Below, piece by piece: positions 34,694-39,438 of a stretch of 39,438 nt of DNA. The stretch's first letter is position 1. Every line of letters begins with the position of its first letter. The position numbers and the translations under genes were made by a program. The notes under the pieces were generated by a model. It saw nothing but the letters and a program-made list of their open reading frames with translations. It had not been told where the DNA came from and did not search any database. Source of the DNA: Burkholderiales bacterium (lineage in GTDB: Bacteria > Pseudomonadota > Gammaproteobacteria > Burkholderiales > Burkholderiaceae_C); NCBI GenBank assembly GCA_003963115.1, contig RXJQ01000029.1, forward strand, positions 1-39,438, in the 5' to 3' direction.

Positions 34694-35626
34694 ATGGACA
34701 AGCTTGTTAATTGGATGGAAGAAGATCCATCGCCCGAAAAAGATGCGGCCGTCAAGAGAAGCACTTGGATCAGTGTGGCCGTGAACTTGTTGCTCACCAC
34801 CACCCAAGTTTTTGCGGGGATAGTCTCTGGCTCCCAAGGCCTGCTGGCCGATGGCGTTCATTCTTTGTCCGATCTGGTATCAGATTTTGTCGTCCTTTTT
34901 GCAACACACCACAGCTCAAAGGATGCCGATGAAGACCATCACTACGGTCACCACCGCTATGAAAACGCGGCATCCATGGTGTTGGGTATTTTGTTGCTGG
35001 TCGTTGGTGTTGGGATGATCAGCGCAGCCATCTTGAAGCTGAAAAATCCTGAAGCCATCCCCGCCGTTCAATCAGTTGCCTTGTGGGTTGCCGTGGCTGC
35101 GCTGGCTACCAAGGAAGGCTTGTTCAGATACATGATGGCTGTTGCACAGAAGGTCAGATCCAGCCTTCTTGTGGCCAATGCCTGGCATGCGCGGTCAGAC
35201 GCGGCATCCTCGCTCGTTGTGGGGGTTGGTATCGTTGGCAACTTGATGGGTTTACCTCTTTTGGATCCGATTGCCGCTCTTGTGGTTGGCGTGATGATCG
35301 GCAAAATGGGCTGGACATTCGCGTGGAATGCGATACATGCATTGACTGATCGTGCAGCAACGCAGGATGAGACGGAGAAAATTCGACAAGAAATTCTTGG
35401 CACGCCAGGTGTGCTCGGCCTTCACGATCTTCGCACTCGAAAGGCGGGGGACTTGCTGCTGGTGGACGCTCATTTGGAGGTTGATGACAATTTGTCCGTT
35501 CGCCAAGGCCACGATATTGCACTTGACGCCCGCCAGAGAGTCATGAAAGAGCATGCTGTATTGAACATGATGACCCATGTTGACCCTATAGCTGTGAGTT
35601 CACCGCTGACCTCACCGGCCATCTGA
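34694..35626 (+). CDS. CDF-family cation efflux protein
   Basis: 310-residue cation diffusion facilitator with six helices and a C-terminal cytoplasmic metallochaperone-like domain. The TM2 site is HSLSDLVSD and the TM5 site is HARSDAASS, giving His-x3-Asp in both, the Zn-type pattern rather than the Asp-x3-Asp of Mn CDFs. A His-rich loop, DEDHHYGHHRYE, follows TM2. The start at ATG 34694 has AAGGA 7 bases upstream. The N terminus carries MEEDPSPEKD, an acidic/proline run that recalls Mg2+-sensitive ribosome-destabilising sequences, though not at the very start. It lies in the operon 53 bp after the porin and 38 bp before mgtC. An exporter inside an uptake operon could remove co-imported metals. 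Confidence 0.92.
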   Translation: MDKLVNWMEEDPSPEKDAAVKRSTWISVAVNLLLTTTQVFAGIVSGSQGLLADGVHSLSDLVSDFVVLFATHHSSKDADEDHHYGHHRYENAASMVLGILLLVVGVGMISAAILKLKNPEAIPAVQSVALWVAVAALATKEGLFRYMMAVAQKVRSSLLVANAWHARSDAASSLVVGVGIVGNLMGLPLLDPIAALVVGVMIGKMGWTFAWNAIHALTDRAATQDETEKIRQEILGTPGVLGLHDLRTRKAGDLLLVDAHLEVDDNLSVRQGHDIALDARQRVMKEHAVLNMMTHVDPIAVSSPLTSPAI

Positions 35627-35664
35627 AACCCGACAACTCGAGCACGATTCAATAAGGAGATAAG

Positions 35665-36390
35665 GTGGAAGCTTTGCAGTACTTCAGCGCGGTGTCACTG
35701 CTCAATACCTTTGTCAGTCTTGCTGCAGCATTTGTACTCGGTGCCCTTATTGGCCTAGAGAGGCAGGTTCGTCAACGCACTGCAGGCCTGCGTACCAACA
35801 CGTTGGTCGCCGTTGGGGCTTCCATTTTTGTTTCATTAGGATCACGGCTATTTGAAATTCATGGCGGCTCCCAAGGCGCCTTGCAGATCGTTGCCTACGT
35901 CGTATCTGGCATTGGCTTCTTGGGCGCTGGAGCCATCATGAAAGAAGGTGCGAATATCACTGGCCTGAACACGGCGGCAACGCTCTGGGGGTCCGGGGCC
36001 GTTGGTGCTTGCTGTGGGGCGAGTTTGTTGGGAGAGGGCATTTTGGCTGCACTATTTGTGATTGCAGCCAACACGTTGCTGCGGCCGGTTGTCAATCGAA
36101 TCAATCGTCAGCCCATCAACGAGGAGCGCAGCGAAGCAAGCTACACGGTCTATGTGATATGCGACAAGTCGGCTCAAGCTGAAGTTCGCGAAAGCCTTGT
36201 TCAAGAGCTTGAGGCAGCAACCTATCCTGCACGTGATGTTCATCAGCATTCATTTGGGCCAATGGACACCGAAATTGAAGCTGTTCTGTATGCCACAGCC
36301 GTCAATGCCGAAGAGCTCGATGTTGTGATGAACAAGCTTGAAACGGTGCCCCAGGTAAAGCAAGCCTTCTGGAACTCCAGCGCTGACTGA
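35665..36390 (+). CDS. mgtC: MgtC/SapB-family membrane protein with ACT-like tail
   Basis: 241-residue protein. The N-terminal MgtC domain has about five helices with the family blocks ALIGLERQVRQRTAGLRTNT, VSGIGFLGAGAIMKEG and GLNTAATLWGSGAVGACCG. From about residue 155 there is a soluble ACT-like domain (YTVYVICDKSAQAEVRESLV). MgtC supports survival at low Mg2+ and modulates the F-ATPase in Salmonella. It begins with GTG at 35665 after an AAGGAGAT ribosome site. It is the last gene of the operon and the strongest independent pointer to Mg2+. Confidence 0.92.
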   Translation: MEALQYFSAVSLLNTFVSLAAAFVLGALIGLERQVRQRTAGLRTNTLVAVGASIFVSLGSRLFEIHGGSQGALQIVAYVVSGIGFLGAGAIMKEGANITGLNTAATLWGSGAVGACCGASLLGEGILAALFVIAANTLLRPVVNRINRQPINEERSEASYTVYVICDKSAQAEVRESLVQELEAATYPARDVHQHSFGPMDTEIEAVLYATAVNAEELDVVMNKLETVPQVKQAFWNSSAD

Positions 36391-36711
36391 TGAAGAAATC
36401 ACTTGACCAGACTGTGGATCATGCTTTTTAGTACCTCGCCGTAGGAACGACTAATGTTCAAGGAGACCTTTTGGCGAGCATGATCTGCTTTTAAACTTGA
36501 TCGAGTTCTCTGCGGGTCATTGTCAACATGAGTTGAAGCAATCACAAGCACGCGTGCGTGAAGCGAGCATGGCCAAGTTGCTGAGAGGACTTGTGAAAGC
36601 TCACTGGAGACTCAGCCTGACCGTTGGCTATCGCAGACAGATTTGCGTCCCATGATCAAGCCCAGCGCGAAGAGCTCCACCTTGGTGAGGCGACAACGTG
36701 CAGGCTGCCGA
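36391..36711. other. Gene-free stretch after mgtC
   Basis: About 320 bp with lower G+C than the surroundings. I see no gene, repeat or convincing terminator here. It separates the metal operon from the small minus-strand gene. Confidence 0.5.
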
Positions 36712-36939
36712 TCACGTGGAGTGCATGGCAGACCAGATTGTGCTCATATCCTCTGGGTCGTGAGGACGACGCCACGCTTTCTCGCATACCCTACAGCGAT
36801 AAAAGTGCACTTGACTGCGTGTTCGAGAAAACAACTTGATTTTGCCAAGCGTCCGCTTGCCAATGTCGACAAGGTCTTCGTGAGGTGCCGTGGCAGAACG
36901 TTTTCCATCGAGGAACTGGCACGGGTTGCAGTCAGGCAT
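36712..36939 (-). CDS. Possible small zinc-ribbon protein
   Basis: 75-residue frame starting at an ATG (a GTG five codons upstream at 36954 is an alternative). Two Cys-x2-Cys knuckles, DCNPCQ near the N terminus and YRCRVCEKAW near the centre, would make a four-cysteine zinc ribbon. The segment HEDLVDIGKRTLGKIKLF followed by QVHFYRC looks like a folded conserved domain rather than random antisense. A plus-strand frame across the same bases has no such features. I do not recognise the family or function. Confidence 0.45.
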   Translation of the reverse strand: MPDCNPCQFLDGKRSATAPHEDLVDIGKRTLGKIKLFSRTRSQVHFYRCRVCEKAWRRPHDPEDMSTIWSAMHST

Positions 36940-37006
36940 AGATTGGGCAATCACATGAAATTTGAGATCAAGTCATGCGATTCATGACAGCGATCGAACC
37001 ATTGTC

Positions 37007-37050
37007 GGGGGTATGCCGAGATAAAGCCATTTTTCGCTCATAAGCCATCT
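37007..37050 (+). repeat. Possible second Tn3/Tn4651-type terminus
   Basis: GGGGGTATGCCGAGATAAAG followed by CCATTTTTCGC. The GGGGG start with the TATGCCGAGATAA block resembles my memory of Tn4651-group ends. It points rightward into tnpS. It would be the relic left end of an older element that supplied the tnpS-res-tnpT module. No matching opposite end is in the window. Confidence 0.4.
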
Positions 37051-37057
37051 GGCTATA

Positions 37058-37072
37058 AAGAGCCCCGCTCTT
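37058..37072 (-). terminator. Weak hairpin after tnpS
   Basis: AAGAGC/GCTCTT stem with a 3-base loop, 60 bp past the tnpS stop. On the minus strand it is followed by TATA rather than a T-run, so termination would be weak. Confidence 0.3.
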
Positions 37073-37131
37073 ATTAGCAAAATGGCCTTTTTTGCCCAAC
37101 CCCCGAAAAATGTAAAATTTGGCGGCGCAGG

Positions 37132-38313
37132 CTATGAGCCGGGTGCAGCATCCCACCCGATCCTGTGCGCTGCCTGCGTGGCATCGTGCCGCGCATCGTC
37201 TTCACTGTGCACGTAGATGCTGGTGGTGCTGATGGTGGCATGGCCGAAGTTGTCGCGCACAGCTTTGACGTCCAGGCCAGCGTCGGTCATGTGCGTCCCT
37301 GCGGTATGCCTCAGCCAGTGGGTGGACGCTGCCTCGATCTGCGCTGCCGCCTCCTCCCATTCAATGCCTCGGGCACGCAAGCGATCCGCTGTTGAGCGCA
37401 TGACGCCTTTGACAACTTCATGGACTGCGCTGCGCGCCAGCGGTTTTTCCTTGCCGATGATGGGCAACACCAGTGGGCGATTCTCGCTACTGGCTGGCAG
37501 TGCTGACAAGCCATTGGCCTTGCGGTAGGCCATGAGTTCGGCCATCAATTCCGCCGTAGCCGGAACGATCCGAGCTTTGTCACCTTTGCCTGTGATCTCC
37601 AGCCACCAACGCTCGACACCCGCTCGGTCACGCTGGCTGTAAAAGCCACCCATGCTGCCGGAGGTGACCTCTGAAACCCGCACTCCACCGACATAGAGCA
37701 ATGAAAACAGCCACCTGCAACGAGCAGCGTGTGCCCGCGCTCTCCCTGTGTCCGCGGGCATAGTCTGAATCGTCGTTTTGACCTCATTCCAGCGCTCGTG
37801 AGGCAGGAAGCGATTGGTTTGTCTCGGGCCGACGCGGCGCTTGCGGCGGCCCAGCGAAAGCGGGTTGCCAGCCAGGTAGCCTGCTTCCACCAGCCAAGAG
37901 AACATGGCATTGATGATGGACAGCGCGTGACGCTGACTGGCGCTTGACAGTGGCCCGGCAAACGGTCGCCAGTGTGGCGAATCGCGCCCAGCGCGCTGGC
38001 GCACTGTCATGACCCACCGTTCAGCCGGCTGCGGGTCGGACAGGAAGCGCTCGTACATCAGCAGATCCTCGTGGGTCAGCGAGGACATGGCCAAGCCGCG
38101 CTGGTGCACGCACCACAGCAGCAGCCTTTCTGCCTCCTTGCGGTATGTGGACAGCGTGGCGGGCGTATCGACGTAGCGCGCCAGCCAGGCCAGCACCGCC
38201 GAACGATCGTCATCTGCGGTGACCTGGCTGCGGGCGTGCGAACGGTTTCGCCCACCTTGCCCGGTGAGATGGGCAGGAATCAGCGTCTGATCAATCGGGA
38301 CGACTGCGTTCAC
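37132..38313 (-). CDS. tnpS: TnpS-like tyrosine recombinase (cointegrate resolution)
   Basis: 393-residue tyrosine recombinase. An N-terminal SAM-like core-binding domain (LAWLARYVDTPATLSTYRKEA, about residues 40-135) precedes the catalytic domain, with Arg in YVGGVRVSEV, His-x2-Arg in STHWLRHTAGTHM, a GHATIST block and the nucleophile Tyr in SIYVHSEDD. In Tn4651-group transposons TnpS and the divergent TnpT resolve cointegrates at the site between them. The start is a GTG at 38313 with no clear ribosome site. Tn3 elements more often use a serine resolvase, so this identifies the subgroup. Confidence 0.88.
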   Translation of the reverse strand: MNAVVPIDQTLIPAHLTGQGGRNRSHARSQVTADDDRSAVLAWLARYVDTPATLSTYRKEAERLLLWCVHQRGLAMSSLTHEDLLMYERFLSDPQPAERWVMTVRQRAGRDSPHWRPFAGPLSSASQRHALSIINAMFSWLVEAGYLAGNPLSLGRRKRRVGPRQTNRFLPHERWNEVKTTIQTMPADTGRARAHAARCRWLFSLLYVGGVRVSEVTSGSMGGFYSQRDRAGVERWWLEITGKGDKARIVPATAELMAELMAYRKANGLSALPASSENRPLVLPIIGKEKPLARSAVHEVVKGVMRSTADRLRARGIEWEEAAAQIEAASTHWLRHTAGTHMTDAGLDVKAVRDNFGHATISTTSIYVHSEDDARHDATQAAHRIGWDAAPGS

Positions 38314-38443
38314 GGTGTCAGTGATTTCAAAATGGTGTTGGTCGACATTCTATGGACATAAGACGGTTTATGTCCATAGATTTATAATTTTGATAAATAT
38401 ATCAACGTAATACGTTGTATTATTTTGGTGACTGGAGGTAAAG
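38314..38443. other. Resolution site (res/rst) between tnpS and tnpT
   Basis: 130-bp A+T-rich gap between divergent tnpS and tnpT. The likely crossover core is a perfect inverted repeat with 13-bp arms, TCTATGGACATAA (38349-38361) and its complement (38368-38380), and a 6-bp spacer, the layout of tyrosine-recombinase sites. A second palindrome, CAACGTA-A-TACGTTG (38403-38417), lies nearer tnpT and may be a TnpT site. Promoters of both genes must also be here. Confidence 0.78.
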
Positions 38444-39361
38444 ATGACCGATGAAGCACGCGTGCAGGCTGACATTGAGGCCCTGCGCCCCAAGTTCCCT
38501 GACACGCAGGATCTCTACCGCGAGGTGTGTACGGTCCTGTTCTTTCGCTACGGCATTACGCCCACAGCCAACAAGCTGTATCAACTGGTGCGCAAAGGCA
38601 GCATGAGCGCACCAGCCGAGGCTCTGGCCAAGTTCTGGGACACCCTGCGCGAGAAAAGCCGCGTGCGCATTGAGCATCCTGATGTACCGGAAGCCTTGCG
38701 CGACATCGCCGGTGAGTTGACTGCGAATATCTGGTTGCAGGCGCGCTCCATGGCAGAAGAGGCCAATGCAGCCCTGCGCCTGGATGTTCAGCAGCAAGTC
38801 GAGGTGGCCCAGCAAGCTGAAGCAGTCGCGCGCCAGCGAGAGGACAATGCACGTCAAGCTGCTGTCGCCTTGGAATCAACCGTTGCAGGCCATCTCGAAC
38901 AAATTCGAACCCTTGAGCAACGCTTGGCACTCGACGAGGGGCTGCGCTTTGGCCTGGCACAGCAGGTCGAGCAACTCACCGAGCAACGCCGGGAATTGAC
39001 CTTGATTGTCGATGGAGCCAAGGAGGCAGAGAAGCGGGCCGCTGACGAGCATAAGCGCCTGCTGCTGGAGATCGACCGTGAACGGGGTCAGGCAGCTCGT
39101 GTCCAGAAGGAGTTGGATGCGCTTCGATCCAGGCATGACCGAGCCCACAAAGCACAGGAAGCCGCTGCGGCCAAAGCGACGCAACAGTCCGATCAGTTGC
39201 GACAGAGTATCGGGGAGTTGGAGGTCTCGCTCGCGGCAACGCGCAGGGAACGGGATCAACTTCAAAATCGGCTTGCGCTGGAAGAAAGCTCAACTCGGTC
39301 TTCAGTACGTCGACGCGGCGTGCTGGCCAACAAAGGCGTGATCCGTCACCGGGTCAAATGA
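38444..39361 (+). CDS. tnpT: TnpT-like cointegrate resolution protein (KfrA-type coiled coil)
   Basis: 305-residue DNA-binding accessory of TnpS. The N-terminal KfrA_N-like helical domain (RPKFPDTQDLYREVCTVLFF, TPTANKLYQLVRKGS) is followed by a coiled coil of about 180 residues, rich in Gln/Glu/Ala/Arg, starting near residue 105. GGAGG at 38434-38438 precedes the ATG. It is slightly shorter than I recall for TnpT. The last 25 residues lose the coiled-coil pattern (SSVRRRGVLANKGV), so the C terminus may be truncated or frameshifted near 39300. It ends 43 bp before the right terminal repeat. Confidence 0.85.
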   Translation: MTDEARVQADIEALRPKFPDTQDLYREVCTVLFFRYGITPTANKLYQLVRKGSMSAPAEALAKFWDTLREKSRVRIEHPDVPEALRDIAGELTANIWLQARSMAEEANAALRLDVQQQVEVAQQAEAVARQREDNARQAAVALESTVAGHLEQIRTLEQRLALDEGLRFGLAQQVEQLTEQRRELTLIVDGAKEAEKRAADEHKRLLLEIDRERGQAARVQKELDALRSRHDRAHKAQEAAAAKATQQSDQLRQSIGELEVSLAATRRERDQLQNRLALEESSTRSSVRRRGVLANKGVIRHRVK

Positions 39362-39404
39362 CCAAGTTGTCTTACTGGACTCAGCTTGGGGTTTTCACTC
39401 GGTA

Positions 39405-39438
39405 GAAAGCGGGACTTTCTGCGCCGAAACCGAGATCA
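39405..39438 (-). repeat. Right terminal inverted repeat of the Tn3-family element (cut by window edge)
   Basis: GAAAGCGGGACTTTCTGCGC onward is the inverted complement of positions 5-38 of the left repeat, with three mismatches in 34. The remaining four bases, predicted CCCC, fall just outside the window. Confidence 0.82.

Larger units (their letters stand above)
24339..39438 (+). mobile_element. Putative 15.1-kb Tn3-family transposon with metal-homeostasis cargo
   Basis: The left end at 24339-24376 is a 38-bp GGGG-starting repeat. The right edge (39405-39438) carries its inverted copy, 31 of 34 bases identical, cut 4 bases short by the window. tnpA lies 103 bp inside the left repeat and tnpS-res-tnpT just inside the right repeat, the split layout of Tn4651-like elements. 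Cargo is the Mn-riboswitch antiporter, rcnR/rcnA, and the NRAMP-MgtC operon. It is inserted in an ISL3 transposase fragment. The 5-bp duplication predicted from the left flank (AGGGC, 24334-24338) would lie outside the window. Confidence 0.72.

Noticed and set aside
36643..36987. 114-residue plus-strand frame
   Set aside because: Basic, low-complexity style; the opposite strand has two CxxC motifs and a better protein-like sequence.
1..39438. CRISPR array, tRNA, rRNA, integron attC sites
   Set aside because: No regularly spaced repeats, cloverleaf-like segments or attC-type palindromic clusters were noticed on reading both strands.

Overview
The window looks like accessory DNA of a betaproteobacterium of the Burkholderiales (Comamonadaceae-like). 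This is inferred from the moderately high G+C, the codon choice and the protein styles: QseBC/PmrAB-like two-component system, CusCBA with CzcE, and IS407-type IS3 elements. No rRNA, tRNA or CRISPR array was seen. The themes are metal-ion homeostasis, envelope proteins, phage defence and transposition.

Left part (1-7557). Two 19-bp repeats resembling an IS21-type end are followed by a module that seems to be run by its own two-component system (5585-7557). The module holds a PepSY protein with a PAP2 phosphatase, two tandem four-repeat membrane proteins (COG4705-like), and an outer-membrane barrel gene cut by a complete 1,200-bp IS407-group element with a 4-bp target duplication. Pairs of TAAGTC boxes 11 bp apart lie before both of the first two transcription units and are candidate sites for the response regulator.

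Middle part (7558-14832). On the minus strand there is a Gabija-type pair (gajA-gajB), a third uncharacterised 290-residue gene, and a decayed SbcD-like nuclease gene. The selenium genes selU (minus) and selD (plus) sit next to it, back to back.

Copper/silver region (15025-24017). A cusCBA-type operon is preceded by a small Cys/His protein. Its adaptor is fused to a CusF domain. Downstream are a further small exported protein, a CzcE-like protein, a free Met-rich CusF, and a porin gene broken by a 7-bp repeat expansion and truncated by an ISL3-type transposase fragment.

Right part (24339 to the window end) is best explained as one Tn3-family transposon of about 15.1 kb. Near-identical 38-bp inverted repeats start at 24339 and run off the right edge, where only the last four bases are missing. 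tnpA lies at the left end and the tnpS/res/tnpT resolution module at the right end. The cargo is a yybP-ykoY (Mn2+) riboswitch with a CaCA antiporter, rcnR/rcnA with a recognisable RcnR operator, and an operon that looks like a Mg2+ (or related divalent ion) system. That operon contains an NRAMP-like carrier with non-canonical metal-site motifs, an MgtE-N-like partner, an OprB-type porin, a CDF exporter and MgtC. It is preceded by a 34-codon leader beginning Met-Asp-Pro-Asp-Pro, which resembles the MgtL leader peptide that senses low Mg2+ through ribosome destabilisation. This leader-operon combination is the most interesting candidate in the window.
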